Positions 45,230 to 56,464 of a stretch of 64,000 nucleotides of DNA are shown here, piece by piece. The notes beneath the pieces were generated by a model, which was not told the origin of the DNA, ran no database searches, and worked only from the letters and a program-made list of their open reading frames with translations. A program made the translations under genes and the position numbers. Numbering within the stretch: position 1 is the first letter of the stretch; every line of letters begins with the position of its first letter. The DNA is from Pseudophaeomoniella oleicola (Eukaryota; Ascomycota; Eurotiomycetes; Phaeomoniellales; Phaeomoniellaceae): contig QWDQ01000025.1 in assembly GCA_003868215.1 (NCBI GenBank), positions 1 through 64,000 on the forward strand, in the 5' to 3' direction.

Positions 45230-46422
45230 ACTGTTGGCTTTGATCTTCTATGGAAGTCCTATCGGAAGCCAGTTGGAGGACGCACGCATATAGTGATCTT
45301 CCACGACAAGTAAAGCAGCCATACAACGTCTGGCTCGCGACAAGTACTACTATCAGATGCAGGCATCCAAAACGTAATTTCAGTGGGAAACTTGCGAGAT
45401 GTGTGGAGCAGAGAACGTTTGGTTCCATGGCGAAAGGCGACTTTCTATAGGCAGCTGTGGGAAAAAGAGCCTCAATACTTCAATATCTTCAGCATGTGAG
45501 ATCGGTTCGAGTCCCACAAATTGATGGACGCCACGAGAGCTCTCTCAAGATAGCTAAGCTATATCAGGTCACAGTTTAGGTCGAAATCTTTGGTCGCCAG
45601 CAATGAAAAGCAATTGCCATAGCCGGCAACGAATCTAGGACGGATCCAGAGATGAGGATGCCGAATGGCCATTGACGGATCCTCGTAGTAGTGCAGTAAC
45701 ATGGATGTTCAATTAGTTCATGTACGGGCTCATAAGCTGCTTGAGGTAGATGGTGTGTTGAGGGGGGGTTGTAGCCACGACCAGATTGGTTACAGGAGGA
45801 GATGTTGATTCTGATCAACATGATTCCATACGCGAAGGTGCGTTGCTATTCGGCAGAAGTCGGTACTGTAAATACCACGGTGTAAATTTACCTTGATTAC
45901 ATACCTGAGGTGCATTAGGTGCCTCCTACCTTAGGTATCTTACCTACCAACATTCATCCTACCTCCGACAATATCTCCTATTACTGAATTTCGAGAGGCA
46001 GGAGCGTGAGATGGGCGAGGCTGCTTCTGGAACACGCTTAGTTCTCTGTCCAACGTCATCGTCTATCTTCTCGCAGTAGATGGTCTTGATGTTGCTATTC
46101 ACTAGATTTATACCGACGTCTTTGATCGCTTGTATCAGCTTTTTTGATCAGCTCCGTGCTAGGATTCCTGAGCTCTGCTGCATAGTCACTGGAGTCACAA
46201 TACTTGACGCATCGAGTTCGACATTATCCTAACTACTGCGTACCATGGCCTCCATCGAGACCACAGCACGAAAATCAGAGGTCACTAAGATGCTGAATTG
46301 CATTTCATGATGCAGTTTGTCTTCCACAGATGCAGATTTGACGAACCCTCGATGAGTTCTGCGACACGCGTGCTTAGCAAGGGACCTCCCGTATTCCCAA
46401 AATCTCATATCAACTCTTCAGA
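45230..46422. promoter_or_regulatory. Divergent intergenic, DUF6590 / coiled-coil gene
   Basis: 1.2 kb between divergent starts. It holds an upstream ATG in strong context at 46245 and, near 45900-45960, a cluster of TACCT/AGGTA words. A tRNA T-arm-like word near 45490 lacks the rest of a tRNA. Confidence 0.45.
46245..46310 (+). other. Upstream ORF or alternative first exon of the coiled-coil gene
   Basis: An ATG in very good initiation context (taccATGG) opens a 21-residue frame ending at 46310, 113 nt before the main start. It is either a uORF that would lower translation of the downstream protein or a first coding exon. A GT at 46281 and an AG ending at 46377 would join it in phase 0 to the main frame, although that donor is weak. 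Confidence 0.4.
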
Positions 46423-48477
46423 ATGGATGTCACCACAGCTGAAAATGGACGGCCCGTCAGTCAAGATAGCAGTAGTCCACCCATCTCTCGCGCTACAATT
46501 CCCACAGAATCATCTACAACGGAGCCAGATAGATGTTACGATGATGCCACTCCCGAACCAAACAAGAAGAAGCGCGATGTCTCCCCATCGCATATCCCTC
46601 TGCCTCCCACCCCCACCAAGTTCTCAAGCCAAGTTGATGCATCTAACAACATCGGGGGGAACATCGCAAGTAAGCGGAAGGAGTCATCAGGTTCGTCTAC
46701 AGCGGTACTGCCTGGAGCGCCTCCCAAGTTTGTTCACGATGGAAATATATCGAAATCCGAGGAAGATGAAGCAAAAAGGTCGATAAAGCCTACGACCTCT
46801 TCACTGGACATCCTATCACTCAAGAATCCTCCTCCTAGGGTTCATAACGGGTCACCGAAATCTGACATTGATGTAGCAGTAGTTGACAACTCACAAATAT
46901 CATCTCAACTGCAGAACCAAAGAGAGAGATACGCGGAGGCACGCCATATGCGTCGTGCTCTTCGTGAGCAAAGAGAACGGCTTTGGAACAAGGTTTCTTC
47001 CTTCATGTCCCATGTCACAATTGGTATCGCAAGCAACCAGCTTCCCTTGTCTAGTAAGCTTCAGCAGGCCTTCGAGGAAATATCAACGTTGAACAGTCGT
47101 TACGGGGCGTTGGAGGATGACTACGATAGGCTTGAAGTCACTTTAGACGACGATACAACCAGTTGGGGGGAACAGTCTCGAGATAGATATGCGACGATAC
47201 AGTCAGAGGGCATAATCTCGGGGTTTGCAAGTCTCTTCAGACGCTCTGATGTTGTAGGTGATCTAATCGGAACACGATCAAGCGCGAGCTCTGCACCAGA
47301 CTCTATTACCGGTTACTATTTACAGGAAGTAGCGCAGTTGAAAAGAGTGCAGGAGTATCGTATAGCGTTGGCAGATTCTCAGTTGCTTGCAGACACTAAA
47401 CAAGAGGTACACGCCATTCACGAAAAGCTTGCAAATATGGTTTCATGTAAGCCAATTTCCGCGTCAGACGTTGAACCATATTCCCGCAATTTGGCGACCG
47501 AGTATGCCGTCAAAGAGCGCATGTTATCTCATCATCACGCTATGATCACGAGGAGAGCTCAAGAACTAGGTCAAAAGCTCAGATCATCTGGTCTTAATCC
47601 GGATGATGATGTTGAGATTGAGACAATACGCCAGGAAATCGGAGCTGCTGGAATTGATCCCAGCAACTACGAGCACCAGTTGGACATCATATTGGAACCC
47701 ACACAACGTTCCTGGCTCATGAGAAGAAACCCCTTGCTGGTGGATCTAGAGTGGCAAATGAACAATGAACCTTTTGATCAGAGCAAGGACTTCATTTCTG
47801 ATTCTGAGGGAGTTCTCGGCAAGCGTTCTAGTAATGACTATGCGTCAATACACCATGACCATTACAGCCTCCCTCAGGTTGTGAGCGCTTGGATGCTGCA
47901 TTCCTTACGACATTCGGCTATGCAAGTCGCACTTTACCGCCTCGAGTTGGGATACTGGAGTTTGGCTTTGGATGACAGAATAGCACGTGAAGTTGTTGCA
48001 ACTTGGTGGTTCGATGACACCACGACGGGGTTCTTCGAGCACGACGAGAGCTTGTCTTTAGGACCTTCATATACGGTTTCTGATGCTTCGGCTGCGATTG
48101 ATACCTCATCAGATGAGCCTGCGCTCGAGGATGAAAATCTTAAGTCGGTGGTAGATACGCCTTTAGATTTGGAGGCTACCACAACGGACCCGCCGGAGTT
48201 GTTTGACCTCCTACTGGCAAGGCACCAGCCAAACACCAGTGACAGTCTATCGCTTGAGGATAGGCCGCGATCGTCTGCAGATAATCGCTCGGTAGAGACC
48301 GTTCAGATAGATGAGCACCTTCGCCCAAGCATGTCAACAAAAGATGAAGAGATGTTGCTTGCTTCACTTGGCTTTGATCCTCATGAAATCGCCATCCTTC
48401 CTGCCGAGGCATTTCTGGAAGGCACGGATGATTCCGACTACGTTACCATCAGCGAATCATTGAAAGACCTGGAATAG
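46423..48477 (+). CDS. Large coiled-coil protein, function unknown
   Basis: An open frame of 684 aa. I do not recognise a named domain. The first 130 residues are Ser/Pro/Thr-rich and disordered, with a basic EPNKKKRDVSPSH that could be a nuclear signal. A heptad-like region around 155-245 (RERYAEARHMRRALREQRERLW, SKLQQAFEEISTLNSRYGALEDDYDRLEV) predicts coiled coil. The 300-540 part has further helices, including RRAQELGQKLR, and a conserved-looking SWLMRRNPLLVDLEWQMNNEPFD. The C-terminal 130 residues are acidic. The size and single long exon point to a genuine gene, probably conserved in filamentous ascomycetes. The true start may lie upstream at 46245 (see that entry). Confidence 0.75.
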   Translation: MDVTTAENGRPVSQDSSSPPISRATIPTESSTTEPDRCYDDATPEPNKKKRDVSPSHIPLPPTPTKFSSQVDASNNIGGNIASKRKESSGSSTAVLPGAPPKFVHDGNISKSEEDEAKRSIKPTTSSLDILSLKNPPPRVHNGSPKSDIDVAVVDNSQISSQLQNQRERYAEARHMRRALREQRERLWNKVSSFMSHVTIGIASNQLPLSSKLQQAFEEISTLNSRYGALEDDYDRLEVTLDDDTTSWGEQSRDRYATIQSEGIISGFASLFRRSDVVGDLIGTRSSASSAPDSITGYYLQEVAQLKRVQEYRIALADSQLLADTKQEVHAIHEKLANMVSCKPISASDVEPYSRNLATEYAVKERMLSHHHAMITRRAQELGQKLRSSGLNPDDDVEIETIRQEIGAAGIDPSNYEHQLDIILEPTQRSWLMRRNPLLVDLEWQMNNEPFDQSKDFISDSEGVLGKRSSNDYASIHHDHYSLPQVVSAWMLHSLRHSAMQVALYRLELGYWSLALDDRIAREVVATWWFDDTTTGFFEHDESLSLGPSYTVSDASAAIDTSSDEPALEDENLKSVVDTPLDLEATTTDPPELFDLLLARHQPNTSDSLSLEDRPRSSADNRSVETVQIDEHLRPSMSTKDEEMLLASLGFDPHEIAILPAEAFLEGTDDSDYVTISESLKDLE

Positions 48478-51150
48478 AATACGAATGGAGTTTATGCAAA
48501 AAGGTTTTTGGTATCTTGAGACTGGATTGGCGCTATACGAAAGAAAGACCCAAAATTAATGTACAACAGGGCGGTGGATTTACACGGTTTCCTTGATCAT
48601 TAGACAGTCTTGGGGATACACAAACTAGAGGATACCTGGGCAGGAAACTTGGTGGTTATTGGGCACATGGTGATGTGCACATACGATATGTGTAGGATCT
48701 CTTTATGATCTGCTTAAGATAATACCTCCTAGGTCGGTAAAACCACAATAAATACAGAACATCGTCATTACGTTACATCGATTTTTAGATACGCGGCAGT
48801 CACGTTGGGAAACCCCCATTCTGCAGTACCTACCAATGCATCTCTTGACACACCCTCACGTTGTCGTCTTTGCTAGGGTCTCCCCGAGATCCATGATTGA
48901 GACAGTCACAAGACTATGCAAGCTCCGGTCAGTGGTAGACCTGCTGTCGGTGGATGACCAGGATGCGTTTCATCATGTTGCAGTAGATTAGGTTCGAAAT
49001 TGTTGAATGAACCGTGGTTCGCTACAACTCCACTCGATGCACAACACAAACTCCTTTGCCATCTGGAACGCTTGGGACAGTATTCCAAGTTTACCCCGGT
49101 CGGTGGAAACTTGCTTACTACGGCATTTCTGCCACAGGCTATGCATGCTCAGTCGCCAGAAAGAGATACCTACTAATTATGTAGTACAAGGTATTATCTG
49201 ACGACCCTTGGGGCCCCCGAATCCAAGACCGAATTCGAGATGCTATACCCTACATTCATCCGCTTCATGAGAGGCTTTTTCGTAAGCATTTTTTCACGAT
49301 CGCACCCGACAGACTGAAGCTGTTCCACAGAGCTCTTGCATGAGTTTGCCACTACGAAGGCCCGGGCCTAGCCTTCCCCTGCGATAACTACCCGAGGCCG
49401 CACCAGAGATCAATACTCTCATCTGTCTTCCAGCCTCGCATCCAGCAATATGCAGTAGCTCCAAAAAGGCAACGCCAGGATTCAAGATCTCACCGCAAGG
49501 CAGCAATCGGTATCCTACGTAATGGAGGGAGGACTGTATATTGTGCAGAAGTTCCACCGTCAGCCTGTCGATGGACAATACCAGAGCTACTACGTAGTAG
49601 AATCCGACGATTGGTCTCGCTAGGCAACGTCTTCCCACTCAGTTGGATACCCTGTACGGAGTACTCTCTTTCAAATTCGTTTTCTGCACCTGTGCAGATT
49701 TTACAATCTGGCACCAATAACTTTGTAAATCATGTCTCGGATCCCTGCATCAATCCCTACTAGGGCAATCAAGGAAGTCCGACCATGTGACTCATGACCG
49801 GCATCCGATATCTTCAGGTTGCTGAACCCCCAGGCACCTCCTCCCCTACCTCCTCCTTTATCCGACCAGCTGGATACGTGGTATAGTTCAATGAAGGCCT
49901 TTGCAGATTATCTCAGTCGGTCGGACTCTGAAAACAACGCACTCTGGGCATGCAGAAGCAATTGCGAAAGGGAGCTATCAATCGTTGACCACAAGATCGA
50001 CCATCTCTCCACTATGAAAATAACTGGCTTCTATATTGGCATAATTGGCATAGCGTGTTCCTCACACAGAACGACACTCACAGTGAGGTTCGAGTTTGCG
50101 GTTTTGTGATGGCCCTGATATACCGTTGTATAGATATCGCACAGAGCCTCTACAGCTCTGAAAAACAGTTATGGGAAGTTGCTAACTTCGCTTCTCGGGA
50201 GGGTTCATCAGTCAGGTCTTAGACGAGAGGAACTTGAAGGGAGCATTGCTTTTTGGGCCACGCCTTGTAGGCTGGCCCGCTATCGCCATGTTGTTCGACC
50301 TGATCAAATGGCTCATCCCTTTAGTCTTGTTATAGCCGACGTATGGGCAGCAGGGAACCTTGGTGAGCATGTACAACAGAATTATTTGGTTGGTCTCCAT
50401 AGGCTGAGGCACAAGATCAGGCTCTTCCATCTGCTATGAGCGATCTCTACACCCTCTAATGCCGGTTCAGCATCCTCACGAACATATTTCAGCAGACTTC
50501 GAAATAACATCAAGTCAGCATCTTTCGGCTATTTACAATTGGTCCATGGCTAGCTTCTCTAGCGATTTCTGTCAATGATCTGCTGCCACAGGTGGTGACA
50601 CCTGATCGGTCGATACGAGTCTCAGCCTCACCCTCTTGCAGTCTATTAGTCAGTGCAGCCAATCAGATACGAGGGACTCGATGACAAACGTGCAGAAACA
50701 TACTCGATAACATGGCTCATCACTCCTGCTCGCCTGTCGTTCCTTGTGATCTGCACGTACCGACCACGCGGGGAACTACACAATACGCTCCCAGAATTAC
50801 TGGCCCAGTACCACGGAACAGTATGCCTCTTGATGTTTGCCGCTAACGGGATGCGAGGATCATTGGCCGTTGTGTGATAGTGACGACAGCGCATATCACA
50901 CCACTGATGGCGGTGACTCCTGGTGTAAGTTTTTCCAGGCTATCCGAAAATGCCTGACTGTTCCAAAGTACATGTAATGGACACTCTGAAAAGACGTCGA
51001 AAATCTGTGGTAGAACCTCACTCGGGTACCATCCAGGAAATCCTGTTATACAGCGCTTATCGATATTCGTCGTAAGCAACGCTCGGTAACCATGCTCATT
51101 CGTCTGGCCTGGAGCCATTTGGAATTACATCTGGCTGTCCCAGGCCACCT
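48478..51150. other. Gene-free stretch with possible gene debris
   Basis: 2.7 kb with no gene I can support. The plus-strand frame at 49819-50109 and the next frames to about 50220 have protein-like composition (LSDQLDTWYSSMKAFADYLS; then IDIAQSLYSSEKQLWEVANF) but are short and have no family I know; they could be decayed coding sequence. The rest looks non-coding. Confidence 0.45.
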
Positions 51151-52821
51151 TCAATCACGATACGCTCTCAACAACGGATCTCTCAGCAATCTTTCCATCG
51201 CACCCTTTTCTAGAGCCAATGACACATCCACTCCACCATCGCTCCAATGCACCTTGGACTGGTCATCGTTATTTCCGTTGTCTCCTTCTGCTGCATCGAG
51301 CCCCAATTCCAGTATTTGCATCAACCCATCCAACGCCAGTAGTACCGCTTCGACATACCTGGGCCGTCCCCAACCTAGCCCAAAATCCATATCATAGAGC
51401 CGCAAGTGTACCCAAGAAGTTACCATCGTGAAGCGGGTCCCCAGGCAGCCTCTCCAAATCCTTTGCGGGCAGTCTGAGTACGCCATGTCGTGTAACAACG
51501 CAGGGACGGTGTCAGGATTGAATTGCTGCATTACCAAGTTGATGTTCTTGGCTATCTCGGGTAATGGTGCAGTACAAATATCTCGGCCTGACATGGCAAC
51601 ATCGGCCATTACAATAGGTGAGCCCAAGAAAGCGGTAGATAACGGCGGATCCAATCGCGGTCTGAGACCAAGACTGGGGTTCATGTGCACAGCTTCATGG
51701 TCCTCAGCAAGGCCTCGAGCGCGGTTGATGAGCTTCCAAAGATGAGCAAGCAAAGCGTCATGGCGACTGATACGCGAGGATGGTTCTTTTGCCGCTTCCC
51801 ATATCCGACTCACTTCCAGCCCAGTGAAATGGAGTATGTAAGTAGAACAAGGGGCTTCCAAGTCCCATTGCGCCCATGGTATAGGATCGCCGGCAGCATT
51901 TGGGAATCGCACATCATGGGCTGCGAGGTCTTCTTCGGTATACACACCAGGCCATGCACACTTGGTCTTATCCGCCCACCAGTCATATCGAAGAGAGGGC
52001 AAACCTCGAGAGATCTGTATCAGCTCCTTGTCCGCCTCCGGTCCATCAACCTCCCCTGCCGCAGCGTGATCAATCCGCTGGGGATCGAAAACGGGAGAAA
52101 GATAGGGCATCGGCTGATTTGCACGCAATGCACGACCAACGGCCCCCCAGTCCCTCACAAAGGTTGCCAGGGCCGTCGCGTCAGCCACGGGATGTGACAT
52201 CTGAACACCTATAGCCAGGCCTCCACACGCGAACCTGGTAACCTGGACCGCCAGGACCGGTGCATTCGGAATTGTCTGTAAATGTCTCAAAGCCAACGGC
52301 GTCGATGGCAGCAACCCATCTAACTTGATATCAGTATGATCCCAAGCCTTCACCCCTGCTTTCGCCCGGTCCGTCGCACGAGGTACGACATGCACCAACT
52401 CCCTCTCCACACTCGCCGTAACAAACTCCACCCCCGGATCCGACTCCTTCCCCCACGTCAGACACATCCTCCGGAACCGCTTCGTATGATCCTCACTGTT
52501 CTGTTCATACGCCGACCAATGCAACTCCCCCGTCCACTGCCGATAACTCTCCAAAACCTTCGTCAACGACTCGCACAACTCTAACTCCTCCTCTTCTTCC
52601 TCCCTTTTCGCACTCGTATCTATCTCCGTCTCCGGCCTGCCATTGTCAAAGAACCAAATTGCACCCGCAGGCGAGAAATTCGCCACCGTCGCATCGACGA
52701 TCGAGAGAGGTACCGTTGTCAGTACGGCACTCGAGCGATTCGCCGGGAACAGACGTGTTGATGCGAGGATCTGGACTGGTAGAGGAGGAGGAATAGGAGG
52801 GTCCGGTTCGGGGTCAGACAT
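51151..52821 (-). CDS. BAHD-type acyltransferase (fungal transferase family)
   Basis: A single exon of 556 aa. The catalytic HxxxD is present as HPVAD at 210-214 (His210 general base, Asp214 structural), and the second family signature, usually DFGWG, is seen as DFGLGWG at 479-485. Ordinary features are a Pro-rich start and a long C-terminal domain. The fold matches fungal acyltransferases such as trichothecene 3-O-acetyltransferase and BAHD enzymes of plants. They transfer an acyl group from a CoA donor to an alcohol or amine; the acceptor and donor here are unknown. The enzyme is probably cytosolic, as no signal peptide or membrane helix is seen. It could tailor a metabolite or detoxify one, but no biosynthetic neighbour supports either. 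Confidence 0.86.
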   Translation of the reverse strand: MSDPEPDPPIPPPLPVQILASTRLFPANRSSAVLTTVPLSIVDATVANFSPAGAIWFFDNGRPETEIDTSAKREEEEEELELCESLTKVLESYRQWTGELHWSAYEQNSEDHTKRFRRMCLTWGKESDPGVEFVTASVERELVHVVPRATDRAKAGVKAWDHTDIKLDGLLPSTPLALRHLQTIPNAPVLAVQVTRFACGGLAIGVQMSHPVADATALATFVRDWGAVGRALRANQPMPYLSPVFDPQRIDHAAAGEVDGPEADKELIQISRGLPSLRYDWWADKTKCAWPGVYTEEDLAAHDVRFPNAAGDPIPWAQWDLEAPCSTYILHFTGLEVSRIWEAAKEPSSRISRHDALLAHLWKLINRARGLAEDHEAVHMNPSLGLRPRLDPPLSTAFLGSPIVMADVAMSGRDICTAPLPEIAKNINLVMQQFNPDTVPALLHDMAYSDCPQRIWRGCLGTRFTMVTSWVHLRLYDMDFGLGWGRPRYVEAVLLALDGLMQILELGLDAAEGDNGNNDDQSKVHWSDGGVDVSLALEKGAMERLLRDPLLRAYRD

Positions 52822-53658
52822 CTCGAATCGAGTGAATTGAGTTTGGATAGATAAGGTAGGTCAGGTAGGTATAATCCCTTCCCTCTCCTCTGCTCTAGAG
52901 ACTCTGCTCTCAACAAGACACACCCCGTAAACAGGATGCGAGTAAGGTATGTATCTAAGCAAGCTGTCCTTTTGTATCTAGATATAATACCACCGCAGCG
53001 TCAATACTACGTTCCTAACATAACCTAAGTAGGTTACGCATGCATGCATCTTGTCCCCTGATGACTCACTCACTCATTCACTCACTCATATCCAGACCAG
53101 TCGAAACGCGATTTCTCCTCAAATGTTCCTCTTTTTTTTTTTTCTTTTTTCCAACACACGCAAAACTAAGGATGCGAGGTTAAATGCTTTGCTGTCTGAG
53201 TGAGTAAGTAAGTGGGTAAGTGAGTGAGTAGGTCTTATAATACCTTAGGTTGTTCGATTTCCATCACCTTATCTTAAGTTATCAGTTTAATTAATTACCA
53301 ATACAGTAATTAAATTGGGTCGACCTGGCGGTTTCGTAAGGTACCTAGTCCCAGGCGAATGATTGATTGATTGATCAATACCTTACCCTTACCTTACCTT
53401 AACGTTTTGCCCTACTCTACCTGTAGTAAATAAATCCCACCGGATACACCGATTATATCCTTCCTCTACATATATATATTAAGAGGTAGGTAGGTAAATA
53501 CGTATCTAAGCTAGGTTTTGACTGATATTAGTGATTGTAGTAGAGGTGTTGAGGGTAAAGAAAAGACTAAGAAATTATGTGGTCAAAAACTGGTAACTTA
53601 TGTCCAAGATGGTTATATTGGTTAGATAGCTATGAGTATCAGTTGTTCGTCGCAAAGT
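52822..53658. other. Intergenic with inverted tetranucleotide repeats
   Basis: About 840 bp without a gene. It holds the acyltransferase promoter, the palindrome TAACCTAAGTAGGTTA (53021-53036), a TGCATGCATGCA run, an ACTC repeat (53064-53089), a T tract (53131-53150), a GAGT/AAGT repeat (53197-53230) and many CCTTA/TAGGTA words to 53520. The 3' region of the next minus-strand gene lies at the right. Confidence 0.6.
53064..53230. repeat. Inverted pair of ACTC / GAGT microsatellites
   Basis: An ACTC-type tract at 53064-53089 and a GAGT-type tract at 53197-53230 are near-complementary inverted copies separated by 107 bp that include a T run. A transcript through this region could form a long hairpin. 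Confidence 0.75.
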
Positions 53659-56464
53659 TCATCGTCTCCCCCTCTTCCAAATCTCGTCAATGAGCGGTTG
53701 AACGGTCAGCAGTCCTCGATTTAAGAAAATCGGCACGACCAGACTGCGAGCCTCGTCCAGACCGTTGACCAAGTCAGCCTCCACCAAGCACTTACACAGC
53801 GCTTCTACCGCCGTGTTTCTGTACCTTGCCTCTATGAGGGTTTCAATGTCCGGGGGCCGGTAACTCTTGTCGCGTTCGGCGGGATAGGTTGTGCCTCGGA
53901 TGGGTTTCAGTCTGATACAGAGGCACAGGAGGAAGTTTTGTAGGATCTCCTGGGCGAGGAGGACGGGGAGGCCGGTTGAGGGAGATGTTGGGGCGCCGAT
54001 GGCGAAGGGTAGGTGTAGAGTGGGATCGGAGGGAGAGAGGAGGTGAGCGTAGTTTCTAAATGATGATTCTTTCGGTGGATAGATATCGGGATCGTCGGAA
54101 TAGAGGTTGAAGCCAAACACCGGGGAATTGGCGATGTTGACCTCCTTGACATGATTCCGATGGTCCTCAAGCGTGTGGGTCTCGACATTGACTGTAAAGT
54201 GTTGGAAGAATGTGCCAATCCACTGGTCGTAGAGCCTCATGTGATTGACGTAGAAGTCTTCCTTGCTTTTAAAGACGCCATAGAGTCTGTAGTAACATTT
54301 AGGAGGCGAGTGTGATGTCTTCTGCTGCTGCGAGAGGATGTTATAGTGGCTGAGAGAAAGCATAGCTGCGACTTTTGCTACATTTATCGACAGGGTGCCT
54401 TTCTGATCTTCTTCGAGATAGATGCTAGCTTCGGTTTGATATTTGGCATCAGGATCCTGCAAGGTAGAGTAGTGAACCTGATTTTCCCATGCAAACAAGT
54501 TCTTTTTCGTGTCTGGGTCTACAAATTGGAATAGATGGCCGCTGTCGCCAGTACGGTTGATGACGATGTCCCAGATATTGCATATCGCTGTATTAAGCTT
54601 GTAAGCAAGCTCAATGTAGTCATCAGGCCAAGGTACTGGGAGAGCTGTGGAAGTATGCCATTCACCCCAGCTTGCCATATCTTCTGGGGTATCCACGATC
54701 GTTGGGGGGGCACCGAGGTCAGCATGACTTACAACAGTCGATGCGAGCTTTTGTACCATCATTCTGGTCATGATAGCCTCGGTAGCGTAGTTACTGATCT
54801 CTACCTTCTCCGAGATGTCCCTCACGGCAGCTGCTGGGCCCAGTGAGGAGTCGATAGGAATGCAGTCAGCGCCATCAAAGATCCGATATGAACGTATCTC
54901 CCCGAACTTCAGTCCCCAGGTTGCCAGTTCACAAATAAGACGGGTAGTCAGATGAGCCAGTTCATGACCTTCTGGAATCTCTTGCACTATCAAGCCGGCT
55001 GCCAGTCCTAATGAGGCGCAGGCGCGGAGTACAAGCATCACCGCAGAAGCCAGCACGACGGTTACCGATATCGAGAAGTGCAAACCAAGTGATCCGACAA
55101 ATTGAGCAACGAAACCAGTGATAGTGATAGCGGAACCCCCTATTGTCCATCGTTCATAGAATACTCTGGTCTGTGCTGGCATTTCCGCTATGGCCCTCCA
55201 AAGCCGGATGCGATTGTCCCTGCCCTCGTTGAGTATGGCATACGATTTGAAGTCTTCGTCATTGATTCGCATTGCCTTTTGCAGCCTGACAACACGCAAT
55301 GCAGAATCTGGAGTTTCCAGCTCGTAACGCCGAACAGCTGAATTGATCACTGATGTCATTGAAGTCAGCAACGTCGCAGCGTACCATTGTCCGGCAGTAT
55401 GATCCAATGAAATTGATACCACAAGACGGTCGATGCTGCTTCGACTCGTACGGGAGGCATCACGGTGATCACATGTATCCGGTACTTCCAATGTAAGAAG
55501 TGCCATTTCATGGGCGTCAGGAGGTTTCAAGGACTTACCATGGCAACACGCGACTAGCCCTATAACAATCATGCTGGTTCCTAAAAACGGTCAGGAAGGT
55601 GGTACTTCTATGCTGACGCCAGGCATACCTATGGTAAACGTGATGTACGCCGGCAAAGGCGGAAATGGCCTGTCATTCTTATATAGATTGTAGTGAAACG
55701 TAATGATACCAGCTGCCACAATGACACTCAACTGAACAATAACAGCGACAGGAATAAGATCCCAAGAGCCAGGATGGAAGCGTGGGCCGTTGACGGTGAG
55801 ATTCGGTGCCTGATTAACCAGACGAAATTTGTCCTCTGGGCTAAAGACTCTCTTGGATGTCTCTTGGAAAAGTCCACAGCTCCACAGGGAATATAGGTCA
55901 AATACTCGAGGAGCGAAGTAATACCTTCCATCGTAGACAGGGCTATTGTTTTCCTTCCACGTTTCCTTTCTTGGTCTGTAAATGAACTCCCTTGTCATAG
56001 GTCGCCCTGCCATTCTTACTATAGAAAGTGACTGGTCTTAGTTGATCGTCGATTATTCGACTGCTCGTAGAAACGACTCACCGATGCCGCCGTCTGTCCA
56101 CATCTCGCAGACGGAATCAGAAGTAGTACTCAAAAGCTCTTTCTCGACAGTAGCCTTGTTTTCGCGAGCTCTATGCAGTACTTGTTACCAAGCCGCATCT
56201 TCCTGGATGTTTTAGGCACATTTACCTCCCAACAAGGGTTTTCAGAGAAGCCGACCCTCCTAGGCGGATGGCGCTCACCACACCAGACAATATCCCTGTA
56301 GGGGCCATAGAGAAGACAATAGAGTCTCCCCATCCCGTGATCTGGCTTAAAAATTGCTTTGTGACTTGCTCTCCGAAAAGGGTCAATATTGGAGCGAGGT
56401 TGCTCAGGAAATTCGAGCTGAACGAATCTCCAACGTCGCCGGATTGACCTGTGACAGGTGCCAT
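53659..56464 (-). CDS. Large fungal membrane protein, function unknown
   Basis: Exons (minus) are 56464-56226, 56170-56082, 56018-55629 and 55580-53659, giving 879 aa. The N-terminus (MAPVTGQSGDVGDSF, then SNLAPILTLFGEQVTKQFLSQ and a hydrophobic GVVSAIRLGG) is the start of a family widespread in filamentous ascomycetes. It is followed by ARENKATVEKELLSTTSDSVCEMW, also typical. Hydrophobic segments lie near 45-70, at WDLIPVAVIVQLSVIVAAGI, at PAYITFTIGTSMIVIGLVACC and at GFVAQFVGSLGL to VLRACASLGLAAG. The C-terminal half is soluble, without ankyrin repeats that some relatives carry. No catalytic motif is seen. In exon 4 a GTAAGT after LVACCH and an AG 54 nt on would splice in frame, so an 861-aa form is possible. 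Role unknown. Confidence 0.75.

Noticed and set aside
45460-45525. tRNA-like word GGTTCGAGTCCC
   Set aside because: Only the T-loop matches; the T-stem pairs poorly and there is no D-arm, anticodon arm or acceptor stem of proper spacing.
46298-46786. 162-aa frame overlapping the start of the coiled-coil gene
   Set aside because: It is in another frame, lacks family features, and the 684-aa frame is clearly better.
51166-51184. 15-base match to the 5.8S rRNA motif CAACAACGGATCTCT
   Set aside because: It lies inside the C-terminal coding sequence of the acyltransferase and the neighbouring bases do not continue as 5.8S rRNA.
53385-53402. Telomere-like CTTACCC words
   Set aside because: Units are irregular (CCTTACC, CTTACC) and few; they belong to the TACCTTA simple sequence of that gap.
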